DNA of 64,000 nucleotides from Pratylenchus scribneri (Eukaryota > Nematoda > Chromadorea > Rhabditida > Pratylenchidae). How positions within the stretch are numbered: the first letter of the stretch is position 1; the number at the start of each line of letters is the position of its first letter. Below are positions 36,001-48,477 of this stretch, piece after piece. The notes beneath the pieces were generated by a model. The model did no database searches. It was not told the origin of the DNA and saw only the letters and a list, made by a program, of their open reading frames with translations. Location of the stretch: NCBI GenBank assembly GCA_030063045.1, contig JAQSEB010000105.1, positions 124,001 through 188,000 of the forward strand, written 5' to 3'. A program made the position numbers and the translations under genes.

Positions 36001-36372
36001 TTTTTCATTAAAATAATAATTTGGTGCATTAAATGGAAATAAATGATTTATATTAAAAGAACGAAAATTGCGCGAATGAATGGGACAAAATAAATTAAAA
36101 ATTGATGACGACCAAAGGCGCAAATTTTGGAGGACCACCAATTAAAATTTCATGTCGATCTATGTGATTTTTTGGTCGACGCACAATTATAATTGGATTT
36201 CTGTTCATAATTTAACATTTTTTCATAGTTTTTGGACAAAATTTTGAAAAAAACTACAAAATTCGAACAAAAAAAAATAAAATTTATTATTTAAATTATA
36301 TTATTAATTAAAATTTAATTATGGCATTTAAAATAATTATTTGTTCCATCCAAAATTTCTTGATTATTTTTT
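36001..36372. other. Short intergenic region
   Basis: 372 bp between the MFS start codon and the stop of the patched-related gene, both on the minus strand. It is AT-rich with no recognised feature. Confidence 0.5.
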
Positions 36373-39300
36373 TCATGTTTTCTTCAAATTTGTCCCAATT
36401 GAATCAATCAAAAAAAGTAATGCTGGCAAAACGACCAAAGTATTCAGCAAACAAAGACAAATTGTAAGGCAAATTATGCGCACAAAAATCTTTAGGAAAA
36501 AATATTTAAAGAATAATAATTTTTTTAATTAAAAGTAGTTTTTGACTTCTCTTATAAATCAGAAACCAGTTTTAAACCCTAATTTGTAGATTTCATTGAG
36601 AAGCATCGATTGATATATGAAATGTTAAATTTGCCCAAAATTAAAATGTTTAAAACCAAAAACTGAAAAATATGTTTTAAACAGTTTAATTGGCTTAATT
36701 TCGATTTATTTAAACTAAGAAATTTATATGTCAAAAGCTTCGTCTCGATGAGATTTATAAATTAGTATAAAATTTATATTCTGATTTATTAGAATCAAAA
36801 ACTAATCTTTGGGTAAAAAAGTAGTATCCCTTAAAAAAGATTGCCATTATTTATACTTGAGCAATATAGAGTTTAATCCAATAATGGCTGAGAACACATA
36901 AACTTGTGCTAAATGATGCCTGGACACTGGGCAAACCGACTGCCCGGATTGTGGCCCCCAATTTTGATTTAGTCGACGAATCTTTGGAATCTGAATTAAT
37001 TTGTATATTTCCTCAATTTAAATTGTGAATTTGACCATCAGAATAAGTCAAAAAATGATATGAGAAATGGGCGGGCAAATCCACACTGAATCCAATGGAA
37101 ATGACCAATGAGCCCATCATTAATTGATTCAATGCAACACCCGAAATGCTCAAAATTCCCATTGTCTCTGCAAAAAATTGAATTTTTTTTATTTTTTTAT
37201 GAATTATTAAATTAATTTTTTATAGTAAAATTATTTCATTATTATCCTATTAAAATAATATTATTATTAATTAATTATTTAAATTTATTAATTAAATTTA
37301 CCGATGTCAATATCGCCTAAGGATTCTCCTATTCATCCTACTAGTGTACCCCCACTTTTTGTCTAATCATAATCATCCTGTCACTCTATCAATCAAATAT
37401 TGCCTCAATCTGCCTTTTTAAACCTATCCTTTTTCCTTTCCTAATTCTTTGATTTTTATCACATTTTCCCGCATAACAAATAAACAATAATTTAAAGGTT
37501 CTTTGTTCTTTTTCTTTCCCCTCAAATCCCTATACCGTTTTTGGGTCACTGGGACTAAAGCTCCCGATGAAACCCGGGGTGAGAGCCTAGGCCCATTCTC
37601 GCCCCGAACAACATTAATCTCGGGACTAAGGACTATAAAAATTATTGATTAATTCCAACCAATAATAATAATTGCAATGACCAATGTTGTCACCAAAACT
37701 GTCCTCAAATCGTGCAAAAGTAAAAGGCAAATTGCAGCCATGCAAATCAGAGTGGCCATCGCCGATTGCCAAGTATCCGTTGGCATATTGTCCATCTATG
37801 GAATTTAATCAAAAATATAATTAATAATTAATTTAGGTCACCAAATCCAAATAAATTCCTTCTTCATGGTACACTGATGCATCAATTTTTTTTGCATTTT
37901 CATCCACAATTTTTCGCCATTTCCTCAACAATTCCACCCTTTCGGACCATTTAAATAATTTTGGATTATGATAGGCCGTAGTGAAGAAAAATCGTTGAAT
38001 TAATGGACGGGATGAAGATTTGGACGAAAACGATGAATTTGCTCTGAAAAAGAGAATATAATTGGAAATGTAAATTACATATTCCTTCTATTAGTAGCCC
38101 CGTCTCTATTAGAAGCCCTCTTCTATTTGCAGCCCCCTTAGAGGGTAATCTGAAATTTAATAGCCCCAGGGCTACTAATTGAAAATGTAAATTAATATTT
38201 TAAAACAAACTCATTCTGAATATTAATTCCATTTAGCCGGATAAATCCCTTCCAATGAGCATATTCTGCCTCATCCAAAAAATCAATCAATGTTTGGCAA
38301 TTGAGAATATCATCTAATTTATTTATGGAAATAAATAAAATAATTAAAATCAATTAAAATACTTGTGGCGGATTCATTCGATGATTTGCCATTGAGAATT
38401 TTGCCAATTTCATTCCCCTCTTCTTCGTTTTCTTCTTTCTTTTTTGCCAATAAATATTCGCGTAAATCTCGAAGGAAAAACATTGAACTTTGTGGGCCCC
38501 AACTTTCATTTAAATGTTCAAATTCGCCAACAAATTTGTCAATTTCCGCAATTCTGGATTGATTCGATAAATCGCCTAAATATAAATGTAAGTAAAATTA
38601 AATTAATAAATTTGACCGAAATTATTGACAAAAACGGTGGCCTGTGTGTAGAATGGATTGATTCGATTTTCGCGAATATTATCAATCTTTTTGAATTTTA
38701 AATTAAATTAATTTTAATATATTTTGAATTTTAAATTAAATTAATTTTAATATATTTTGAATTTTAAATTAAATTAATTTTAATATATTTTGAATTTTAA
38801 ATTAAATTAATTTTAATGTATTTTGAATTTTAAATTAAATTAATTTTAATATATTTTGAATTTTAAATTAAATTAATTTTAATATATTTTGAATTTTGAA
38901 TTAAATTAATTTTAATATATTTTGAATTTTAAATTAAATTAATTTTAATATATTTGAAATTAAATTAAATTAATTTTAATATATTTTGAATTTTAAATTA
39001 AATATATATTTTGAATTTTAAATTAAATTAATTTTAATATATTTTGAATTTTAAATTAAATATATATTTTGAATTTTAAATTAAATTAATTTTAATATAT
39101 TTTGAATTTTAAATTAAATTAATTTTAATATATTTTGAATTTTAAATTAAATTAATTTTAATATATTTTGAATTTTAAATTAAATTAATTTTAATATATT
39201 TTGAATTTTAAATTAAATATATATTTTGAATTTTAAATTAAATTAATTTTAATATATTTTGAATTTTAAATTAAATTAATTTTAATGTATTTTGAATTTT

Positions 39301-42300
39301 AATTAAATTAATTTTAATATATTTTGAATTTTAAATTAAATTAATTTTAATATATTTTGAATTTTAAATTAAATTAATTTTAATATATTTTGAATTTTGA
39401 ATTAAATTAATTTTAATTAAATTTTTGAATTTTAAATTAAATTAATTTTAATTAAATTTTTGAATTTTAAATTAAATTATTTTTAATTAAATTTTGAATT
39501 TCACCTCAAGCAATGGTGAATCCTGTGAATATAATTCTTTTGTGCTCATTTCCACTTCAAATTTGGTGATTGCCTCAAAATAATAAATAATTTTATTTTA
39601 ATAATTTTAAATATTATTCCTCACAAATATTGAAAAGGCAATGAAAATTGTGGAACAAAGAAGAATAAAAAAGGCACAAAATGAATTGCAAATTGAATTT
39701 GTGTAAAAATTAACAAATTTTGTCACAAAAGTTTTCAATGAATCGTGGAAATGTTTTTGCCATCCTTTTTGGTCAATATTCTGTTTGGAAAAATTAATTT
39801 AATTCCTTTTGCTAATTTTCAAAATCAATATTACCTATAAAGGCCTTTCCTATTCATATTACTGTACTCCCAATTTTTGCCTAATCTCCCCATCAATCAA
39901 ATATGGCCCCAATCTGCCTTTTTAAATGAGCTCATTTTCCACCAATCACTTTTTGCAATGTATTATTAGTTTTCCGCAAAACAGATAAAATATTAAATAA
40001 AGTATAATCCAACGAATCCCAATCATTGGGTCGTTAGGGGCCTAGGCCCGGCGAAGGCTCGGGTCCAGAGATTTAAGCCCACTCTCTCTTTCGAAGAACG
40101 CTAACTCTAGATCTTTAGCCAAGATTAGGATTTATATAAATCAAAATTTTCAAAAATATATTTCAATGCTAATTTCCTTCAAAACTAACCTTTTTTAAAT
40201 TCTCCGTGCCATTCTTTTCATTTGCCTTTGCCGTCAATTTTTTCCTCATTTCTTTTCGTTCAATTAATCCAATTGTGGCCATCACCGCAACAAAATATGT
40301 GCATTGAAAGAGAAAATCAAAGGCCAATGCCGTTGCATTTCCCACGCAAAGAATTGTGATTTCCGGTGAGCCAATGAATGCGCCAATTGCATCGGCACAA
40401 ATATTGGCCAGTGCCGAAATGAGGATGGCCGGTCCCGAATCCATCAAAACCTATTTTAGAATATGAATAAATATTAATTTTGTTAATTTTACCATTGCCA
40501 ATAAATTTGCCACAATTTTTTCGTCCACCTCATTTTCGGCACTATTTTCTCCTTTTTGTACAATTTTCTGGAAATTGCATTTTTTGGCCAATCTATTCCA
40601 GGCATGGTTCATTAAATAGGCATCATCAACGCCGATGGCCAAAACCAAAAATGGAGTGGCACAAAGAATTGGACTAAATCGGAGCCCACAAAGGAAAAGT
40701 AGCCCTAGGGCAGTTCCAGTGGCCATAAATGGACAAATGCAGGCGACAATGGCCAATGAGATCTTCATTTTTAATATATTGTTATTATTATTATTTGAAT
40801 TATGGTAATTGGAAATAAAATTTAAAAAAAAATAAAAATTTAATTTTAATATATTGAATTATTTTGTTAATTTAATTAGAAGAGAAAAATGAAACAAATT
40901 TCTAACCAATTCAAAAACCAAATAAATTTACCCAAATTTTTTCCGAAAATTAATTAAATTTGTACGTAAATTTTAAATTGAAAATTTTATAATAAAATTT
41001 TTATATTTTACTTACGTATTATCTGGGTGTAGATGGTTTTGAAATGAAGGGTCCCTCTGGGTAACAAGGATTAGGGTTATGGTACGCGAGGTGATAACCT
41101 ATCCCCTTAAAGACGCTGAGATGACCCTTTGGGATTACCGTTAACTTTTCCCAGTTGACCCAAAAAATCTGCACCAGAATAATACGTAAGTAACAAATCG
41201 AATTTATGTTATAAAATTTTTTGAAATTTGTATCAAAATTTTTAATGTAAATTTCTCGAAAATTACGATTCCCGTTTTTCCTAAAATTTTTATATTTTTT
41301 CCATTCATATTGAATTCCTAATTTCGATTGTTTTTTTTAATCAAAATACATCTTTTTTATTTATTTTTTAATTAATGTAATAAAAATGGACTTTATGGAC
41401 GGATGCTTGTTGAAAATATGCAGCCGAAAGTGGAATAATTCTATTCTATTCTATTCTATTCTATTCTATTCTATTCTATTCTATTCTATTTATATTCTAT
41501 TCTATTTAAATTCTGTTTTTTATATTCTATATATTTATATTCTATTCGATTTATAATCTATTCTATTCTATTTATATTCCATTCTATTCTATTTATATTC
41601 GATTCTATTATATTCTATTCTTTTTATGTTATATTCTATTCTATTTATATTCTATTCTATTCTATTTATATTTTATTCTATTCTATTCTTTTCTATTTAT
41701 ATTATATTCTATTTATATTCTGTTTATATTCTATATATTTATATTCTATTCTATTCTATTTAAATTTTTTCTATTCTATTTTTTATATTCTATTCTATTT
41801 ATATTCTATTCTATTTATATTCTATTCTATTCTATTTATATTTTATTCTATTCTATTCTATTTATATTCTATTCTATTTAAATTCTGTTTTTTATATTCA
41901 ATATATTTATATTCTATTCTATTCGATTTATAATCTATTCTATTCTATTTTTTATATTCTATTCTATTTATATTCTTATTTATATTCTATTCTATTCTAT
42001 TCTATTCTATTCTATTCTATTCTATTCTATTTATATTCCATTCTATTCTATTTATATTCTATTCTATTATTTTCTATTCATATTCTATTCTTTTTATGTT
42101 ATATTCTATTCTATTTATATTCTATTCTATTCTATTTATATTTTATTCTATTCTTTTCTATTTATATTATATTCTATTTATATTCTGTTTATATTCTATA
42201 TATTTATATTCTATTCTATTTATAATCTATTCTATTCTATTCTTTTCTATTTATATTATATTCTATTTATATTCTGTTTATATTCTATATATTTATATTC

Positions 42301-43143
42301 TATTCTATTCTATTTATAATCTATTCTATTCTATTTTTTATATTCTATTCTATTTATATTATATATATTTATATTCTATTCTATTTATATTCTATTCTAT
42401 TCTATTCTATTTATATTTTATTCTATTCTTTTCTATTTATATTATATTCTATTTATATTCTGTTTATATTCTATATATTTATATTCTATTCTATTTATAA
42501 TCTATTCTATTCTATTTTTTATATTCTATTCTATTTATATTCTATATATTTATATTCTATTCTATTTATATTCTATTCTGTTCTATTTATAATTCTATTC
42601 TGTTCTATTTATATTCTATTCTGTTCTATTTATATTCTATTTATATTCTATTCTATTCTATTCTATTCATATTCTATTCTTTTTATGTTATATTCTATTC
42701 TATTTATATTCTATTCTATTGGCGTTGGCAAAGACATATAATGATTTTTTAGTAAATCCGATTATTTCATATCTCTTTATGTAAAAAGCCTAAATTTAAC
42801 ATATATTTTGGTAATCCTAAACTGTAATTTTTATGACCAAGATTATGCCAAATTAATTAATTTTTTGCCTAAATTATCATTATAAAAATGGAATTAAAAT
42901 GAAGGCCATACGGTGTATTGACAATTTTGATGGCACCAAGTGTGGAAAGAATTGAGCAAAATATGATGATGGCAAAACGACGATGGACTACAAATTTGGA
43001 CCATCGAAAATAGGCGGCATAGAGAAGGCCAATCAATTTGTTGTTGCCCTCCATTTTTGGGCCTTTTGATTATTAATTTACATTTTGAATAATTAATATT
43101 TGTCCTTACCAGAATAATCTTCCTCTTTTGGCTCAATTTGCAT
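36373..43143 (-). CDS. Patched-related (PTR) sterol-sensing-domain protein, first loop missing
   Basis: Exons: 43143-43110, 43062-42912, 40768-40493, 40450-40190, 39780-39625, 39573-39505, 38686-38617, 38575-38363, 38313-38211, 38043-37842, 37795-37660, 37167-37036, 36990-36857 and 36489-36373. The N-terminus has TM1. Then comes the sterol-sensing domain with FLVLAIGVDDAYLMNHAW and MDSGPAILISALANI, the PTR permease-like motif GxxxD. The second half has SIGFSVDLPAHFSYHF and ends NTLVVLPALLFLIDS, all typical. By family knowledge PTRs act in cuticle and apical membrane trafficking. The large extracellular domain between TM1 and the SSD (about 200 or more residues) is absent: that interval (40769-42911) holds only satellite and a MITE, and phases across it do not match. 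Confidence 0.75.
37312..37640 (+). repeat. Repeat family R1 copy in a PTR intron
   Basis: Contains GGATTCTCCTATTCATCCTA, CTCTATCAATCAAATATTGC and a tail with CTCGCCCC. About 325 bp. Confidence 0.85.
38690..39500 (+). repeat. AT-rich satellite in a PTR intron, ~33-bp unit
   Basis: About two dozen tandem units based on TTTTGAATTTTAAATTAAAT followed by TAATTTTAATATA, with shortened units interspersed. It fills most of the intron between two PTR exons and is nearly pure A+T. Confidence 0.95.
39838..40135 (+). repeat. Repeat family R1 copy in a PTR intron
   Basis: Head AAGGCCTTTCCTATTCATAT, core CAATCAAATATGGCCCCAAT, tail with CTAACTCTAGATC. About 300 bp. Confidence 0.85.
41011..41190. mobile_element. 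MITE with CTTACGTATTAT termini
   Basis: Terminal inverted repeats: CTTACGTATTATCTGGGTG at the left and, inverted, CTTACGTATTATTCTGGTGC at the right, flanked by TA on both sides. That fits a Tc1/mariner-type TA target. Its interior (AGGGTCCCTCTGG, GGATTAGGGTTATGGTA) matches the elements near 45.4 kb and 51.7 kb. Confidence 0.7.
41439..42720 (+). repeat. (ATTCT)n pentanucleotide array with higher-order structure
   Basis: About 1.3 kb of ATTCT repeats broken by TTTATATTCTAT and ATATATTTATATTC variants. Blocks of about 70-130 bp recur, so the array grew by both slippage and segmental duplication. It lies in the PTR interval where the first extracellular domain should be. Confidence 0.95.
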
Positions 43144-43835
43144 ATTTTTAATAATGCTAAATTTTAAATTAAAATATTTAATTTATGTAAAAAAAATGAA
43201 TGCGCGAAATTCTCTAAATTCGATAAATTTTGACTAAAGAAACGAAAATTGGAATCAAGTCAAGTTGGCTCAAAAAAAGGAAAACTTGTTCTCCAACTTC
43301 TTGTCATTTTTAAGTCAGTATTAAAATATAAAACACGAACAAAAAACATCGTACTTCGGTACGAATGACCATCTTTTCCAAATTGTTTGTTGCCTTTTCT
43401 TTGAACTCGAATCTAATTTTTTTATTTTCAATCAAATGATTTCATTGACTTTTTAGGTAAAAAAACGTATTTTATATTTTTAATATAAAATTGATTTGAT
43501 TCATTTTAAATATTTTTTGATGATTAATTGAAAACAAAAGTGGCCAGACCAAAACAAAATGAGTTAATTCCCTAGTTTAATAATTTTCGATGTGATTTAA
43601 TTTTGTCTGGTTCTGATTTGTAAAAAGTTTAAGTAAAAAACAAAAATTTATCCAATTGCCCAAGAAAGGCCATAAAAACAGGTTTCAATCGATGGGGGCC
43701 ACAAAAAAGGTGAACGGAACACAAACAATGAATTTTGTGAGAAAATCGAAATGATACATCCCCCACCCCAATCTTCACTTTTAAATAACAATTAATTACC
43801 TAATTTGAAATTAAAGTTTTTGAATTTGCCTAAAA
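43144..43835. other. Divergent intergenic region between PTR and P450
   Basis: 692 bp between start codons on opposite strands. It is AT-rich with short T-runs; no known motif could be assigned. Confidence 0.5.
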
Positions 43836-46259
43836 ATGTTCATAATTGGCATTTTCTTCGTTTCAACATTTTCCTTGGTGGCCTTCTACAATTTTTTTTA
43901 TAAGCGAAGGAATTTGCCGCCGGGTAAAATTGAATTTGATTTAATTATAAAATATTTAAATTTCAGGGCCAATGCCTTTGCCATTGGTTGGGAATATTTT
44001 GACAATTATTCGGAAAAAGCCGGGCGAAGATGCATTTTTGCAATGGAAAAAGAAATATGGACCAATTTATACATATTGGCTGGGCGAATTGGTCACTAAT
44101 TAGAGGAGGAATAATCTCATTAATTTTATATTTCAAAGGCGGTTGTCTGTGTGGCCGATTATGATAAAATTGTTGAAATTTTCCAAAAGGGTGGCGAAGA
44201 ATTCTGCGGTCGATTCCAATTTGTGGATTTCACGATTGCCTATCGAGGTGGCCCCTACGGCATTTTCTTTACGGAGGGAACATTTTGGAAAGGTCAAATT
44301 AAATTATTTCAAAAAAATAAATTTATTTTAATATTAAAGAACAACGAAAATTTGCGGTAAATGCATTCAGACAATTTGGGGTGAACAGCAATTTAATGGA
44401 GGAAAAGGTGAAATCAAAAATAAATATTTTGTGAATTGATTAAATATTTAGATTTTAAAAGAAATGAATACAATGTTTAAAAGGATTGATAAACAATTTA
44501 TGATGAATTCATCAATGATTTTAGAAGATTATTCCATTGTAAATGATATTGAAATTTCGATTGGTTCAATCATAAATTGCCTTTTATTCGGTTATGCCTA
44601 TGATACGGAGGTAGATTTAATTTTAATTGAAATAATTCCTAATTATTTTTTTGGAGAAATTAATCGCAGAATTCAATGAAGTTTTGGGCCTATTTATGAA
44701 GGGATTCAGTGTGGCATATGAGAAAAGATTGGGCAGTTTATTTTCCACACTGTTGCTTTGCTCACCAAAAACATTCAAAGATTTGCCTTTTTTCAAGTTG
44801 GAAATATTTTTTTTGAAAAAAATTTTAAATATTTTTAGTAAATTTTTTTGAAACATTTTTGAAATTTTTTTAAAAAATTTTTTTTGAATATTTTGAAAAT
44901 TTTTTGAAATATTTTTTTTTGATTATTCAAGAGAACGATATGAGGCATTGATGGGAACCAGTCGAGGATTGAGGACTTTTTTTGAGGAAAGAATTCACAA
45001 AAGAATGCAAAAAATTAATTATTCGGTTTTTAATTTTGGAATAATTTTAAAATTGAAATATTTGAAAGGACCCAGAATCCAGCGATTTTGTGGAGGCATA
45101 TTTGAAGGAAAGAGTAAAAAGGGAAAAAGAAATGGCAGAACATTCATTTTCGTAAATAAATTTTTTACCAATTAAAAGAATATATTTTAAATATTTTAGC
45201 CTTGAACAACTTTGGAATATTTGCATGGATTTGTGGATTTCAGGCCAAGTAAAAATATAACAAAAATTTTTATGTAGTTAATTATTATCCGTCAGCAGAT
45301 TTTTTGGATCATCAGGGTCAGGGGAAGATAATAGTATCCCATGGGTTATCTGGTATAGGGATAGGGTCATCTAATAAGGATAGTTTATCATCTCACTTAC
45401 CGTAACCCTAATCCTAATAGTAAGCACCCATAAGAGTAGAGGGACCGTTTATTTCAAAACAATCTACTGCTGAATGGATAATATACCATAAAATGTATAT
45501 TTATTTTTTTGAAGGAAACCACAACAACGGTGTTATCCTGGGGAATTGCGCATTGTTTGCATAATTCGGATGTGTTGAATAAATTATATTCGGAATTGGA
45601 TACGGTCATTGGTGATCCCAATCGACTCATTTCCATGGCAGATCGACCAAAATTGCCGTACACAAATGCATTGATTAATGTTTGGGCAATTTAATTAATT
45701 AATTTAAATATATTATTTTAGGAATTTTTGCGCATTTCAAATATGATTGTCCAAAATTGTTATCGTCGCGTATTGGATGATGTAAAAATTGGCGAATTTC
45801 ATATCAAAAAGGGAACATGCATTTTGCCGCAAATTTCAGTCGTTTTGGCTGATGATGAGGCAAATAAATATTCCAAAAATTAAATATTTCCCATTTTTGT
45901 AGATATTCCAAAATCCAAAAATGTTCAATCCGGGCAGATTTTTGGATGAAAATAATAATTTTGTCAGATGCGAAAAATTAATACCATTTTCGGTTGGAAA
46001 AAGGTATTAAAAATATTTAATAAAAAAATTAATTTAATAAATTTTATAGGAAATGTTTTGCCGAATCGATGGCCAGAATGGAACTTTTCCTATTCACAGC
46101 CAACATTTTCAATCGATATCGAGTTTAATTTTATTAACATTTTAAATGAATATTTTAATTTATTAGTTTTCAATGGGAACAGTGCCACCTTCATTGAAGA
46201 GGGAATTGGGAATTACAATTCATTGTCCACATTTTACATGCAAAATTGAGAGGAGATAA
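43836..46259 (+). CDS. Cytochrome P450, nematode CYP2/CYP33-like
   Basis: Fourteen exons join in phase to 509 aa: 43836-43923, 43967-44091, 44139-44292, 44340-44407, 44452-44610, 44657-44796, 44932-45025, 45069-45151, 45200-45248, 45515-45679, 45722-45859, 45903-46003, 46050-46122 and 46167-46259. An N-terminal membrane anchor is followed by a proline hinge ([13 protein letters not shown]). The I-helix reads [13 protein letters not shown], the K-helix ExxR is EFLR, then FNPGRFL, and the heme loop is FSVGKRKCFAE with the Cys ligand. The usual Gly two residues after that Cys is Ala, as in many nematode P450s. It is likely an ER monooxygenase for lipids or xenobiotics. The intron after 45859 has a GC donor. 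A MITE sits in the intron after the I-helix start. Confidence 0.9.
45283..45487. mobile_element. MITE in a P450 intron, related to the 41.0-kb element
   Basis: Inverted ends: TTATTATCCGTCAGCAGATT at the left and, inverted, near AATCTACTGCTGAATGGATA at the right. Reversed, its interior matches the 41.0-kb MITE (TTTTGAAAT, GGTCCCTCT, GGATTAGGGTTACGGTA, CAAAAAATCTGC). Confidence 0.65.
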
Positions 46260-46270
46260 TTTTGAATTAT

Positions 46271-48477
46271 TTATAATGGTCGAATTGTATTAAAATGTTG
46301 ATTATTTTGTTGTGAATTTGTTCCACCGAATTTCCCAAATGTTTGATTCCCCTGCTGGGTGGATGAATGAATAATGTTGAAAATGTTACTGCCACCATTG
46401 CCGGATGATCCACCAAAGAACACATTTTTGAATGCTTTTCGATATTCCGAACTAAAATTGAATTTAATTGGAATTCTCTTTGAATGCAAAAAATTGCCTG
46501 AGGGCAAACAAAATTGGGGCATTGCATCCGTAAATCAAATATTTGACACAAACTTGGCCATTGGCCAACAAAAATTGAATGCCGGAAGTGGCATTTGAAG
46601 GACTGAATTTGATTGATATGAATTTGTGGAATTCAATTTACTTGAGGCCAAGCATTCGAGTGATTGAACTCAGTGATTGGCCAACCAAAAAGACCAACAC
46701 AATGGCCAAAAGGGATTTGAACATTTGACGTGTATAGGAAACACTTTTGACTGAATACATAAAATTATATATAATTTAAATTTTATTATTTTTATTAATT
46801 TAAATTTATTTTATTTTAATTATTTATTTAAATAAAATTTAAATTAAATAATTTACTTCCGCCAGTTTCTCCCATTTTCCTCTTCATTACAATGGCCAAA
46901 ATGAGTGGATAGCAGGCCACCGTAATTCCCATTAAAATGAGGGTGATTCGACATTTGCGCCGGGAACATTTGCGCCGCCGATATTTGCGCCGGAACTTTT
47001 GCGACGCCGACTTTTGCGCCGACGACTTTTGCGCCGGAGCATTTGCGCCGTCGACATTTGCGACGCAGACTTTTGCGACGCCTACTTTTGCGCCGCCCAC
47101 AGAAATACGAATTATTGTTTATTAAAAAAATTATCGGACCGTATTATTACTCATATCATTAACTAATAAAAGGGTGAATAATTTTCTATTTCCAAAAGAT
47201 GGACATCATAAAAATTAAGCAATCCTTAACTAACGAAAAAGGAATCAACGGAATTAATCAACAGAATCCTAATGCGCGCAATGTTTCAACATGGCTGGCT
47301 CTTCCTCAGACATTACGATATCGTCTAACAACAAGGGGATTGTATGATTGGGTTATTGATGCTAGGGATTTTTATATAACATTTATTTAACAATTTTATT
47401 TATTCATTTAGTCAATAATTTTAATTTTGATAGTTAATAATCATAACTTGGATTTATTTTATATAGTTTTGCAAAATTTAATCGTATTTCTAGAGGCGGC
47501 GCGAAAATAAGCATCGCAAAAGTCTGCGTCGCAAATGTCGACGGCGCAAATGCTCCGGCGCAAAAGTAGACGGCGTAAAAGTCGGAGTCGCAAATGTCGG
47601 CGGCGCAAGTGTCGGCGGCGCAAATGCTCCGGCGCAAATGTCGGCTAACCAAAATGAGTTGATTTCTACAAAAATTCAATTAAAATATTCCTCATTCATA
47701 TTTTTGAACCTATTCAAAATTGTGCCAACTTCATCCGGAAAACAATCGCCGGTTCCACATTGAACTGATCTTAAAAGGGAATAATTAATTTATTTATTCA
47801 ATTTCCTTTTATTCACTTATTTCCTTGGGCCAAGGAAATTCCCCGGCAAAGGAAAATTGCATAAATTGCATAAAATACGCAAATAAAGGACATTGATGGA
47901 ACCAACAATTTTTTATGCATTTTTTTATTTTTATGAATCCAAATTGGTGCCGAAACACAAAGTAGCCGATCGAGGGCGATGAAAAGCATTCCTCCTTGGG
48001 AGAGGAAAAACCCAAACAATGGGAACATTTGAAGGGGCAAACAATTTCGGAGGGGAATAAAATTTAGGCCGGATAAAACAACGAGAAATGCTGGAGTAGG
48101 TAAAGAGGATAAATTTATTAATAATTATTTTGTTTTTACTAATTGTCACACTGAGCTCATATATTCCGGCATAAAGGGAATCGAGGGCAATCAAAATATT
48201 ACAGGCAGAACGAAGACTTCTTTATTAAATTTAAATATTTATTTAATATATTTATTTAATATATTTTTAATGACTTGCTCTTCAGTGTCACATAAACGAG
48301 ACAAAAATTGGAAATTGAGCCCAATGAGGCACAAATCCATCTGATGCCAACATTTGTGATCAAATCAATGTCCTGTTGGGTGCCATTTTTGTAAAGATCA
48401 AATAACTGAAAAATGGCCAAAAATTGAATTGGAAAATAAAAATTTGGACAAACATTTTGGTCAGAAAAGTTGCTCAT
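46271..48477 (-). CDS. Srsx-like GPCR chemoreceptor with a disrupted TM5 exon
   Basis: Exons: 48477-48275, 48219-48140, 48090-47817, 47769-47710, a TM5 exon 47665-46857 split by an insertion, 46750-46642, 46602-46498 and 46451-46271. Features: KSLRSACNILIALDSLYAG after TM1, then GGMLFIALDRLLCVSAP at TM3 (the DR motif), ECL2 with VQCGTGDCFP, TM5 LILMGITVACYPLILAI, TM6 FKSLLAIVLVFLVGQSL, and TM7 CVKYLIYGCNAPILFAL followed by SSEYRKAFKNV. This is the Srsx pattern. The TM7-tail intron has a GC donor (AG then GCAATT). A GCGC-rich foldback element sits within the TM5 exon with a near-duplicate of the exon start on each side, so the gene is probably disrupted unless the element is spliced out. Confidence 0.7.
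46948..47650. mobile_element. GCGC-rich foldback element
   Basis: Two arms of about 155 bp in opposite orientation: 46948-47103 made of TTTGCGCCGNNGAC/NNAC units, and 47492-47650 its inverse (GTCGGCGGCGCAAATG). The interior is AT-rich with no transposase. Host sequence AAAATGAG..TGATT occurs on both sides, suggesting an imperfect target duplication of about 14 bp. The arms are extremely GC-rich against their surroundings. Confidence 0.75.

Noticed and set aside
42096..42500. 134-codon Tyr/Leu/Ile/Phe-rich frame
   Set aside because: It is the direct translation of the (ATTCT)n array.
47199..47390. 63-codon frame inside the GCGC foldback
   Set aside because: It is too short and without a transposase-like motif; the element appears non-autonomous.
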